Assembly (NCBI RefSeq): GCF_019710575.1
Contig: NZ_JAHWFK010000061.1
Span: 1-64,000, forward strand
From: Paractinoplanes polyasparticus
GTDB taxonomy: Bacteria; Actinomycetota; Actinomycetes; Mycobacteriales; Micromonosporaceae
Direction of reading: 5' to 3'
DNA: 64,000 nt
Shown here: positions 26,789-34,987 of the stretch, in pieces
How the letters are laid out: every line of letters starts with the position of its first letter
Position numbering within the stretch: position 1 is the first letter of the stretch
Program-made: the position numbers and the translations under genes
Notes under the pieces: model-generated
What the model was told of the DNA's origin: nothing
The model's input: only the letters and a program-made list of their open reading frames with translations
The model's database searches: none

Positions 26789-26908
26789 TCAATCGGTCGG
26801 ACGGTTCGGCGGTGTCGAATTCCTGAATTGCATTGGCGTTGCCGCGTGGAGCGGGCAGGGTGCAATGGCCGGACACCACGATCGGCGCCGGCTGCGGTGT
26901 GCTGGGGC

Positions 26909-28564
26909 CTACTCGGCGGGGTAGTGGCGGGGGGTGTAGACGAAGGTGCTGCCGTCGCTGCGCTGGACGGCCCGGGTCTGCGACGAGCCGATGATCAACA
27001 GGCAGCGCATGTCGACGGTCGCCGGGTCGAGGTCGCCCAGCGTGGTGATCCGGACGGCCTCCGCGGGGCCGCCGACATCCCGCCCGACGATCACCGGAGT
27101 GTCGGCGTCACGGTGCTCGAGCAGCAGCTCACGGGCGTTGACGAGCTGCTCGCGGCGGGTCTTCGAGGCCGGGTTGTAGACGGCGATGACCAGGTCAGCC
27201 GCGGCTGCCGCGCCGAGCCGCGCCGCGACGACGGGCCACGGCTTGAGCCGGTCGGACAGCGAGATCACGCAGAAGTCGTGCCCCAGCGGCGCGCCGGCCC
27301 GGCTCGCCACGGCCTGCGCCGCGGTGAGCCCCGGGACGACCCGCACGGGCACGTCCTTCCACTGCGGGTCCTCACTCACTTCGAGGACGGCCGCCGCCAT
27401 CGCGAACACGCCCGGGTCCCCCGACGAGACGACGGCCACGCGCCGCCCCCGCTTGGCCAGATCGAGCGCGAACGCGGCCCGCTCGGCCTCCACCCGGTTG
27501 TCGGACGGGTGCTTGCGCTGGTGCGCCCCGGTTGCGACCCGTTCCAGGTAAGGCAGATAGCCCACCAGATCGTCCGCGCTCGCCAGTGCGGCCCGCGCCT
27601 CCGGTGTCAGCCACAACGGGTCGCCCGGCCCGAGCCCGACAACAGTGACGCTCCCACCCGTGGCCTCTGTGTGGCCCTCCTCGCGCGCTGTGTCGGAGTT
27701 GCCGCCGGCTTCTTTCGGAGCGAGGCGGCCGGCCTTTCCGGCGCCCTCCTCCACGAACGCGGTTGCGGCGGGGCTGGGCAGGAGGGCGAGCGAGAAGTAT
27801 GGAACCGAGTCGGGGTCGACGTCGGTGAGCGGTCCGCTGCGCTCGCGCTCGGTGGTGGCGCGCTCGACGTACCACGCGTCGTCGAGGCGGCCGGCCTTGG
27901 CGAGGGCCTCGCGGACGCCGTCGAAGGTGCGGCCGAGCTTCATGACGGCGGCAGAATCGGTGCCGGCGAGGCGGGCCGCCAGTTCGGCCGGGGGCAGGGT
28001 GCCCGGCAGCACGGTCAGCACCTCGTCGCGCTCCATGAGCGGCCGGCCCAGCACGGCCGAGGCGGCGCTGACCGAGGTGACGCCCGGCACGACCTCGGTC
28101 GGATAGCGGTGGGCCAGACGCTTGTGCATGTGCATGTAGGACCCGTAGAAGAACGGGTCGCCCTCCGCCAGCACCACCACGTCGCGCCCCGCGTCGAGAT
28201 GCGCGGCCAGCCGTCCGGCGGCCTCGGCGTAGAACTCGTCGATCGCTCCCTGGTAGCCGCCCGGGTGGTCGGTCGTCTCGGTGGTCACCGGATAGATCAG
28301 CGGTTCCTCGATCTGCCCGTCGCGGAGCAGACCGGCCGCGATCGCCCGGGCGTTGCTCCGCCCGTGCCGCGCCGCGTGGTAGGCCACCACGTCGGCGCTC
28401 TCGATGAGCCGGGCGGCCTTCAGGGTGATCAGTTCCGGGTCGCCCGGACCCACGCCGACGCCGTACAGGCGGCCACTTCCGCCCGCTGTCTCCGCGGGGC
28501 GGGTCTCGGGCAGCCCGGTGGGGGCGGTGCTGGTCGCGGCGACTGGTGCGGGGGTGGTGGTCAC
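26909..28564 (-). CDS. cobIJ: CobIJ: precorrin-2 C20-methyltransferase / precorrin-3B C17-methyltransferase fusion
   Basis: A 551-residue fusion of two SAM-dependent tetrapyrrole methylases of aerobic cobalamin synthesis. The CobI part (about 31-265) starts RLYGVGVGPGDPELITLKA and has VVVLAEGDPFFYGSYMHM. A charged linker (about 270-303, KEAGGNSDTAREEG) follows. The CobJ part (about 304-551) starts VTVVGLGPGDPLWLTPEA and has VAVVSSGDPGVFAMA and VIAVYNPASKTRR. The fusion is common in actinobacteria. The GTG start lies one base after the cobH stop, so the two are co-translated. It is third in cobG-cobH-cobIJ and ends 170 bases before the GH5 gene on the same strand. Confidence 0.94.
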   Translation of the reverse strand: MTTTPAPVAATSTAPTGLPETRPAETAGGSGRLYGVGVGPGDPELITLKAARLIESADVVAYHAARHGRSNARAIAAGLLRDGQIEEPLIYPVTTETTDHPGGYQGAIDEFYAEAAGRLAAHLDAGRDVVVLAEGDPFFYGSYMHMHKRLAHRYPTEVVPGVTSVSAASAVLGRPLMERDEVLTVLPGTLPPAELAARLAGTDSAAVMKLGRTFDGVREALAKAGRLDDAWYVERATTERERSGPLTDVDPDSVPYFSLALLPSPAATAFVEEGAGKAGRLAPKEAGGNSDTAREEGHTEATGGSVTVVGLGPGDPLWLTPEARAALASADDLVGYLPYLERVATGAHQRKHPSDNRVEAERAAFALDLAKRGRRVAVVSSGDPGVFAMAAAVLEVSEDPQWKDVPVRVVPGLTAAQAVASRAGAPLGHDFCVISLSDRLKPWPVVAARLGAAAAADLVIAVYNPASKTRREQLVNARELLLEHRDADTPVIVGRDVGGPAEAVRITTLGDLDPATVDMRCLLIIGSSQTRAVQRSDGSTFVYTPRHYPAE

Positions 28565-28565
28565 T

Positions 28566-29183
28566 TCACTCCGCCTCTGAGGCTAGGGCGTTGACGGCGG
28601 CGGCGGTGATGGCGCTGCCGCCCCGGCGGCCGCGGACGACCAGGTGTTCCAAGTCGGTGGCGGCCAGGGCCTGCTTGGACTCGGCGGCGCCGATGAAACC
28701 GACCGGGATGCCCAGGACGGCGGCCGGCCGCGGGGCCCCGGCGGCGATCATCTCGAGCAGGCGGAACAGGGCGGTGGGGGCGTTGCCGATCGCGACGACC
28801 GAGCCCTCCAGATGGTCGAGCCAGAGGTCGAGGGCAGCCGCGCTGCGGGTGGTGCCGAGCCGGTCGGCCCGGGCGGGCACCGACGGGTCGCGCAGGGTGC
28901 AGATGACTTCGTTGGCCGCCGGGAGGCGTTTGCGGGTGATGCCGGACGCCACCATCTCGGCGTCACAGAGCACGGGCGCGCCGGCGAGCAGCGCCTTGCG
29001 GGCGACCGAGGCCACCTGGGGGCTGTAGGCCAGGTCGCGCACCAGGTCGACCATGCCGCAGGCGTGGATCATCCGGACCGCGACCCGGGCCACGTCGACC
29101 GGCAGACCGGTCAGGTCGGCCTCGGCCCGGATCGTGGCGAAGGAACGCCGGTAGATCTCGGCGCCGTCCTTCTCGTACTCCAT
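28566..29183 (-). CDS. cobH: Precorrin-8X methylmutase
   Basis: A 205-residue enzyme that moves a methyl group from C11 to C12, giving hydrogenobyrinate. VARVAVRMIHACGMVDL carries the conserved catalytic histidine (about residue 36). GAPVLCDAEMVASGIT, GNAPTALF and AAVLGIPVGFIGAAESK are family blocks. The ATG at 29183 (MEYEKDG) is preferred: it falls on the cobG stop region and has AGGAGGAA just upstream. Length is standard. Confidence 0.95.
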   Translation of the reverse strand: MEYEKDGAEIYRRSFATIRAEADLTGLPVDVARVAVRMIHACGMVDLVRDLAYSPQVASVARKALLAGAPVLCDAEMVASGITRKRLPAANEVICTLRDPSVPARADRLGTTRSAAALDLWLDHLEGSVVAIGNAPTALFRLLEMIAAGAPRPAAVLGIPVGFIGAAESKQALAATDLEHLVVRGRRGGSAITAAAVNALASEAE

Positions 29184-30517
29184 CAGTTCCTCCTCGCGGC
29201 GGCGACCGCGTGGGCCGGGTCGCCGGTGTACGTCTCCCCGCCCGGCTGCCGGGTCACGGCGTAACCGGCGGGGGTGGCCTCGACCCGCACGTGCGGGCCG
29301 GAAGGGCTGCCGCACCCGCGGGCACAGCCGACCCAATGGACGGGCAGGCCGTCCGAGTACGCGCTGGTGCCATCGGCATCGGCCCGCACGTCAGCCAGGG
29401 ATTTCGCACAGCCCGGCCGCCCGGCGCAGGCGGTGACCCCGACCCAGCGCGAGGTGCCCTCGACTTCGAGCCCGGCCTCGGCCAGCGCGCGAGCCCAGCG
29501 CCGGGCCGCCTCCGGCGTCAGATCGGGCACGATCACCCCGCGCGCGGTCGTGACCACCAGCCGCCGTGCGGTGGCGAGCAGCCGCAACGCGGTCCCGCCG
29601 AGCCGCCCCAACGGCACCAGCGCCCCGACCGCCACCAGCCCATCCGCCTGCGGCAGCAGTCCAACCAACGCCGCCGCGTCGCTGCCGGTAACCGGCATTG
29701 CCCCGGCCAACGCTGCCGCGTCGCTGTCGGTTACTGGTGGTGCCTTGGCTGGCGCTGCCGCGTCGCTGTCGGTTACTGGTAGTGCCTCGGCCGGCGCGGC
29801 CTCGTTGTCGGTGACCGGGGGCGGAAGTGCTGAGGGTCGCTCGGCATCGGTGCCGGGGCGGGGAAGTTCCAGGGCGGTGGCGACGCGTTCGGCTACTCGG
29901 GCTGGGCCATCGGGTAGCTCGGGCAAGCGCCAGGCGGGAGCGCCGACGGGGGTGGCTGCGCGCTCGGTGAGGAAGGCGTTGGCGCCGGTCAGCAGAGCAG
30001 GAACGACCTGGTCGACGGTCACGCGCACGCCGAGGTCGCGGCCGGCGAACAGGATCGTGAACTCGCCACCGGTGGGGACGGCGGCGAGGTCGGCGGCCAG
30101 GGAGACCGCGCCCACGGCGAACAGGAAGCGGCCGGGCAGGGCGGCCAGAGCCGGGTCGGCGCAGAGGGCGCCGTCGAGCTGCTCGACGAGTGTGCGGAGT
30201 GTGCTGTCGGCCAACGGCGGGGCGACTACATTGCGTACAGTTTCGTGGGTTTCCGAAGGCAGCAAGCCGGCGGCCGACAGCCGGGCCGCAAGCACCGCCG
30301 GGTCGGCCGACCGCAACGCTCTGAGCTGGACGTTCGCCCGGGACGTCAGCTCCAGGTGACCATCGCCGAAGTCGGCGCACAGCTCGGCCAGAACGGCGAG
30401 CCGCTCGCCCGTCAGCAGCCCACCGGGCAGCCGGACCCGCGCCAACGGGCCGTCGGCGGCGGAGTGCAGACGCAGCGCGCCGGGGCAGGCATCGATGTCG
30501 GAGTTACGGGCGGGCAC
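29183..30517 (-). CDS. cobG: Precorrin-3B synthase with repeat-bearing linker
   Basis: A 444-residue sulfite/nitrite-reductase-like protein. It has two ferredoxin-type half domains (RVRLPGGLLTGERLAVL near 27; DGLVAVGALVPLGRLGG near 288). The C-terminal 4Fe-4S/siroheme-type ligands are CAGRPGC (about 362) and CARGC (about 396), in the C-X5-C, C-X3-C order. CobG uses O2 to make precorrin-3B, so this organism follows the aerobic route. Residues about 232-287 form a linker of four 13-14-residue repeats starting PVTD or PVTG. The GTG start is 14 bases from a -10-like TAGTAT at 30531-30536, implying a very short leader. It heads cobG-cobH-cobIJ. Confidence 0.92.
   Translation of the reverse strand: MPARNSDIDACPGALRLHSAADGPLARVRLPGGLLTGERLAVLAELCADFGDGHLELTSRANVQLRALRSADPAVLAARLSAAGLLPSETHETVRNVVAPPLADSTLRTLVEQLDGALCADPALAALPGRFLFAVGAVSLAADLAAVPTGGEFTILFAGRDLGVRVTVDQVVPALLTGANAFLTERAATPVGAPAWRLPELPDGPARVAERVATALELPRPGTDAERPSALPPPVTDNEAAPAEALPVTDSDAAAPAKAPPVTDSDAAALAGAMPVTGSDAAALVGLLPQADGLVAVGALVPLGRLGGTALRLLATARRLVVTTARGVIVPDLTPEAARRWARALAEAGLEVEGTSRWVGVTACAGRPGCAKSLADVRADADGTSAYSDGLPVHWVGCARGCGSPSGPHVRVEATPAGYAVTRQPGGETYTGDPAHAVAAARRN
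29655..29825 (-). repeat. Four tandem 42-base repeats within cobG
   Basis: Units of about 42 bases, with shared core GCTGCCGCGTCGCTGTCGGT on the plus strand, encode PVTDNEAAPAEAL, PVTDSDAAAPAKAP, PVTDSDAAALAGAM and PVTGSDAAALVGLL. They lie in the loop between the two halves of CobG. Copy number may differ between strains. Confidence 0.85.
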
Positions 30518-30599
30518 GGCCCGGATACTACGTTCGCCTACCGACGGGACCGCAGCCTCGGGTCGGGATGATCACACACCGCACCCCTTCTTGACGGGG

Positions 30600-30735
30600 G
30601 ACACGCGTGCCCGGAAGGGTGGGAACCCACGAGCGGCGACGCTGCGGAGGAAGCCGGTGTGAGTCCGGCGCGGTCCCGCCACTGTCACCAGGCCTGCCAC
30701 GGCCTGGGAGCCAGGAACTCCGGTCGCCGTGATCT
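30600..30735 (+). ncRNA. Cobalamin (B12) riboswitch controlling cobN
   Basis: The aptamer core is visible: GGAAGCCGGTG at 30648-30658, GAGTCCGG, then GGTCCCGCCACTGT at 30672-30685, and the B12-box segment AGCCAGGA at 30709-30716. A 7-bp closing helix pairs CGGCGAC (30634-30640) with GTCGCCG (30723-30729). Downstream, CCCC at 30755-30758 can pair either with GGGG at 30745-30748 or with the ribosome site GGGG at 30761-30764. This suggests translational control of the GTG at 30773. High cobalamin should switch cobN off. Confidence 0.9.
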
Positions 30736-30772
30736 CTACTACCCGGGGCGCGGACCCCGAGGGGAGCTTGGC

Positions 30773-33700
30773 GTGTTCCTGCTGTTGTCGACGTCCGACA
30801 CCGACCTGCTCAGCGCCCGGGCCAGCGGCTCGCCGTGGCGCCTGGCCAACCCGGCTCGCACCGGCGTCGACGACCTGCCGGCTCTGCTCGACGGGGTCGA
30901 CCTGGTCGTCGTGCGCATCCTGGGTGGGCGCCGGGCCTGGGAGGAGGGGCTCGACGCCCTGCTCGGGGGGCCGATCCCGGTGGTGGTGCTGGGTGGCGAG
31001 CAGGCGCCGGACGCCGACCTGATGAAGCTCTCGTCGGTGGCCGCCGGGGTGGCCGCGGAGACGCACGTCTACCTGGCCCAGGGCGGCTCGGACAACCTGG
31101 CCGCGGCCTACAACTTCCTCTCCGACACCGTGTTGCTGACCGGCCACGGCTTCGCCCCTCCGCAGGCCGCGCCCGACTGGGGGCCGCTGCCACGCGAGAC
31201 GACCGCGACCGGGCCGACGGTCGCGGTGCTCTATTACCGGGCCCACCACATGGCCGGCAACACGGCCTTCGTCGAGGCGTTGTGCCGCGCCGTCGAGGCC
31301 AAGGGCGGCCGGCCGCTGCCGTTGTTCACCTCCTCCCTCCGTACGGCGCCGGAAGATCTTCTGACCGAGCTGCGCAAGGCGGACGCCCTGGTCGTGACGG
31401 TGCTCGCGGCCGGCGGCACCAAGCCGGCCACCGTGGGCGCGGGCGGCGACGACGAGGCCTGGGACGTCGGCGTGCTGGCCGGGCTGGACGTGCCGATCCT
31501 GCAGGGGCTGTGCCTGACCAGCAGCCGGGCGCAGTGGGAGGCCAGCGACGACGGGCTGTCCCCGCTCGACGCGGCGACCCAGGTGGCGATCCCGGAGTTC
31601 GACGGCCGGATCATCACCGTGCCGTTCTCGTTCAAGGAGATCGACCCCGACGGGCTGTCGGTCTACGTCGCCGACGAGGAGCGGGCGGCCCGCGTCGCCG
31701 GCATCGCGGTGGCCCACGCCCGGCTGCGGCACATCCCGGCGGCCGAGCGGCGGATCGTGCTGATGCTGTCGGCCTATCCGACCAAGCACTCGCGCATCGG
31801 CAACGCGGTCGGCCTCGACACGCCCGCCTCGACGGTGGCCCTGCTCGAGGCGATGCGTTCCCGGGGCTACCGGATCGGTTCCTTCGGCGAGTACGACGGT
31901 GACGGGCTCATCCACGCGCTGATCGCCGCCGGCGGCCAGGATCCGGACTGGCTCACCGAGGAACAGCTCAGCGGCAACCCGGTGCGGATCCCGGGTTCGG
32001 CGTACGAGCGGTGGTTCGCCACCCTGCCCGCCGACTTCCGCGCGAGCGTCGAGCGGCACTGGGGCCCGCCGCCGGGCGAGCTCTACGTCGACAACGGCGA
32101 CATCGTGCTGGCCGCCCTGCGCGACGAGAACGTCGTCGTCATGGTGCAGCCGCCGCGCGGGTTCGGCGCCAACCCGGTGGCCATCTACCACGACCCCGAC
32201 CTGCCGCCCTCGCACCACTACCTCGCGGCCTACCGCTGGGTGGCTGACGAGTTCGGCGCGCACGCGGTGGTGCACGTGGGCAAGCACGGCAACCTGGAAT
32301 GGCTGCCCGGCAAGAACGTCGGCATGTCGGCCTCGGACGGCACCGACGCCGCCCTGGGTGACCTGCCGCTGATCTATCCGTTCCTGGTCAACGACCCGGG
32401 CGAGGGCACGCAGGCCAAGCGCCGGGCCCACGCGACGCTGGTCGACCACCTGATCCCGCCGATGGCCCGGGCCGAGTCGTACGGGGACATCGCCCGCCTG
32501 GAGCAGCTGCTCGACGAGCACGCGAACATCGCCGCGCTCGACCCGGCGAAGCTGCCGGCCATCCGGGCGCAGATCTGGACGCTGATCCAGGCCGCACGGA
32601 TGGATCACGACCTGGGGCTGGAGAGCCGGCCCGGCGACGAGGACTTCGACGAGTTCATCCTGCACGTCGACGGGTGGCTGTGCGAGGTCAAGGACGTGCA
32701 GATCCGCGACGGGCTGCACATCCTGGGCACGGCGCCGCAGGGTGAGGCCCGGGTCAACCTCGTGCTGGCGATGCTGCGGGCGCGCCAGATGTGGGCAGGC
32801 AAGGTGGCGGCGCTGCCCGGTCTGCGTGAGGCGCTCGGCCTGCCCGAGGAGGCGTCGACCGTCGAGACCGACCGGGTCGAGGGCATCGCCCGCGCCTTGG
32901 TCACCGCGATGGAGGAAGCCGGCTGGCCCGCCGATGCCGCCGCCGTTGTGGACGTCGTTCTGTCCGGAATCATCGACGACGGCGCGCCGGTGGACGTGCC
33001 GCGGGTGCGGGACGTGCTCACGTTCGCAGCGACCGAGGTCGTGCCGCGGCTCGAGCGTACGACCGACGAGCTGGGCAACCTGCTGCACGCGCTGGACGGG
33101 GGCTACGTGCCGGCCGGCCCCAGCGGCTCGCCCCTGCGCGGGCTGATCAACGTGTTGCCGACCGGCCGCAACTTCTACTCCGTCGACCCCAAGGCGATCC
33201 CGAGCGCGCTGGCCTGGGAGACCGGCCAGGCGATGGCCGAGTCGCTGCTCAAGCGGTACCGCGAGGACTACGGCGACTGGCCGCGGTCGGTCGGCCTGTC
33301 GGCCTGGGGCACCAGCGCCATGCGGACGGCCGGGGACGACATCGCCGAGATCCTCGCTCTCATCGGCGTACGCCCGATCTGGGACCCCGCCTCGCGCCGG
33401 GTCACCGGCCTCGAGCCCATCGGCCGCGACGAGCTCGGCCGCCCCCGCATCGACGTCACCGTCCGCATCTCGGGCTTCTTCCGCGACGCCTTCCCGCACG
33501 TGGTGGCCATGCTGGACGACGCCTTCCGGATGATCGCGGAGCTCGACGAGCCGCAGAACTTCGTCCGCGAGCACGCCCTGGCCGACCGCGACGACCACGG
33601 CGACTGGCGCCGGGCCACCACCCGCATCTTCGGCTCGCGGCCGGGGGCGTACGGCGCCGGCATCCTCCCGCTGATCGACAGCCGCAACTGGCGCGACGAC

Positions 33701-34339
33701 AAGGACCTGGCCGAGGTGTACGCCGTGTGGGGCGGCTTCGCGTACGGCCGTGACCTCGACGGCGTGCCGGCCCGCCCGGACATGGAGAACGCGTACCGGC
33801 GCATCGACATCGCGGCCAAGAACATCGACACCCGCGAGCACGACATCGCCGACTCCGACGACTACTTCCAGTACCACGGCGGCATGATCGCCACGGTCCG
33901 CGCGCTGACCGGCAAGGCCCCCGCCGCGTACGTCGGCGACTCGACCAACCCGGACGCCACCCGCACCCGCAGCCTGACCGAGGAGACCGCCCGCATCTTC
34001 CGCGCCCGCGTGGTGAACCCGCGCTGGATCGCCGCGATGCGCCGCCACGGCTACAAGGGCGCCTTCGAGCTGGCCGCCACGGTCGACTACCTGTTCGGCT
34101 TCGACGCCACCGCCGGCGTGGTCACCGATTACATGTACGAGCAGCTGGCGGCCACCTACGCCCTCGACCCCGAGAACCAGAAGTTCTTCCAGCAGTCCAA
34201 CCCGTGGGCCCTCCACAGCATCAGCGAACGCCTGCTGGAGGCGGCCGAGCGCAAACTCTGGGAGTCTCCCTCGCCCGAGGTGCTGAGCGCGCTGCAGCAG
34301 CTCTACCTCGACACCGAAGGCGACCTGGAAGACGCCTAG
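30773..34339 (+). CDS. cobN: Cobaltochelatase subunit CobN
   Basis: A 1188-residue large subunit of the ATP-dependent aerobic cobaltochelatase, which inserts cobalt into hydrogenobyrinic acid a,c-diamide together with CobS and CobT-like partners (not in this window). Length is normal for CobN/magnesium-chelatase H. Family blocks include VLYYRAHHMAGNTAF (about 154), HVGKHGNLEWLPGKNVGMS (about 504), TGRNFYSVDPKAIPS (about 798) and the C-terminal DSDDYFQYHGGM. The GTG at 30773 is chosen because GGGGAG lies 7 bases upstream and because sequence further 5' is riboswitch. It diverges from cobG-cobH-cobIJ. Confidence 0.95.
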   Translation: MFLLLSTSDTDLLSARASGSPWRLANPARTGVDDLPALLDGVDLVVVRILGGRRAWEEGLDALLGGPIPVVVLGGEQAPDADLMKLSSVAAGVAAETHVYLAQGGSDNLAAAYNFLSDTVLLTGHGFAPPQAAPDWGPLPRETTATGPTVAVLYYRAHHMAGNTAFVEALCRAVEAKGGRPLPLFTSSLRTAPEDLLTELRKADALVVTVLAAGGTKPATVGAGGDDEAWDVGVLAGLDVPILQGLCLTSSRAQWEASDDGLSPLDAATQVAIPEFDGRIITVPFSFKEIDPDGLSVYVADEERAARVAGIAVAHARLRHIPAAERRIVLMLSAYPTKHSRIGNAVGLDTPASTVALLEAMRSRGYRIGSFGEYDGDGLIHALIAAGGQDPDWLTEEQLSGNPVRIPGSAYERWFATLPADFRASVERHWGPPPGELYVDNGDIVLAALRDENVVVMVQPPRGFGANPVAIYHDPDLPPSHHYLAAYRWVADEFGAHAVVHVGKHGNLEWLPGKNVGMSASDGTDAALGDLPLIYPFLVNDPGEGTQAKRRAHATLVDHLIPPMARAESYGDIARLEQLLDEHANIAALDPAKLPAIRAQIWTLIQAARMDHDLGLESRPGDEDFDEFILHVDGWLCEVKDVQIRDGLHILGTAPQGEARVNLVLAMLRARQMWAGKVAALPGLREALGLPEEASTVETDRVEGIARALVTAMEEAGWPADAAAVVDVVLSGIIDDGAPVDVPRVRDVLTFAATEVVPRLERTTDELGNLLHALDGGYVPAGPSGSPLRGLINVLPTGRNFYSVDPKAIPSALAWETGQAMAESLLKRYREDYGDWPRSVGLSAWGTSAMRTAGDDIAEILALIGVRPIWDPASRRVTGLEPIGRDELGRPRIDVTVRISGFFRDAFPHVVAMLDDAFRMIAELDEPQNFVREHALADRDDHGDWRRATTRIFGSRPGAYGAGILPLIDSRNWRDDKDLAEVYAVWGGFAYGRDLDGVPARPDMENAYRRIDIAAKNIDTREHDIADSDDYFQYHGGMIATVRALTGKAPAAYVGDSTNPDATRTRSLTEETARIFRARVVNPRWIAAMRRHGYKGAFELAATVDYLFGFDATAGVVTDYMYEQLAATYALDPENQKFFQQSNPWALHSISERLLEAAERKLWESPSPEVLSALQQLYLDTEGDLEDA

Positions 34340-34342
34340 GAG

Positions 34343-34987
34343 CTAAGCCCGCAGGAACGTCAGGACGGCCAGCACGCGGCGGTGTTCCCGCTCGTGCTGG
34401 ACCAGCCCGAGCTTGGTGAAGATCGACGAGACGTGGGCCTCGACCGTCTTGACCGCCAGGTGCAGGTCGGCCGCGACGGCGCCGTTGGACAGGCCCTGGG
34501 CCATCAGGGCCAGCACGGCGCGCTCCCGTTCGGTGAGCGCGTCGAGCGGGTCGCGTTCGCGCCGGCGGGCGACCAGCCGGGCCACCAGCTCGGGGTCGAT
34601 GACCGTCTCGCCGCGGGCCACCTTGCGCACGTCGGTCCCGAACGCGGCCAGGTCGGAGACGCGGTCCTTGAGCAGGTAGCCCACGCCGCCGTCGAACTCG
34701 GTCATCAGCCGCAGCGCGTGGTGCACCTCGACGTACTGGGACAGCAGCATCAGCCCGACGCCCGGCGCCGTCGAGCGGATCGCGGCCGCGGTGTCGATGC
34801 CCTCGGCCGAGAATCCGGGCGGCATCCGCAAGTCGATCACCGCGACGTCGGGCGGGTCGGCCCGCACCAGATCGAGCAGCGCCGCGCCGTCCCCGGCCTG
34901 CCCGGTCACCGTGAACCCGACGTCGCTCAGGATGCGGGCCATGCCCTCGCGGAACAGCACCGCGTCGTCGGCGAGCATCACCCGCAC
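34343..34987 (-). CDS. NarL/LuxR-family response regulator
   Basis: A 214-residue two-component regulator. The receiver domain (about 1-120) has the acidic pair DD near residue 7, the phospho-acceptor Asp in VAVIDLRMPPG (about residue 51) and the conserved Lys in GYLLKDR. The C-terminal LuxR helix-turn-helix (about 148-205) reads LTERERAVLALMAQGLSNGAVA to KTVEAHVSSIFTKLGL. The GTG start overlaps the end of the histidine kinase gene by 10 bases, so the pair is coupled. Targets are unknown. It ends 3 bases from the convergent cobN stop. Confidence 0.94.
   Translation of the reverse strand: MRVMLADDAVLFREGMARILSDVGFTVTGQAGDGAALLDLVRADPPDVAVIDLRMPPGFSAEGIDTAAAIRSTAPGVGLMLLSQYVEVHHALRLMTEFDGGVGYLLKDRVSDLAAFGTDVRKVARGETVIDPELVARLVARRRERDPLDALTERERAVLALMAQGLSNGAVAADLHLAVKTVEAHVSSIFTKLGLVQHEREHRRVLAVLTFLRA

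Noticed and set aside
30572..34216. Very long minus-strand open frame opposite cobN
   Set aside because: Antisense shadow of cobN; composition is low-complexity and it would run through the riboswitch.
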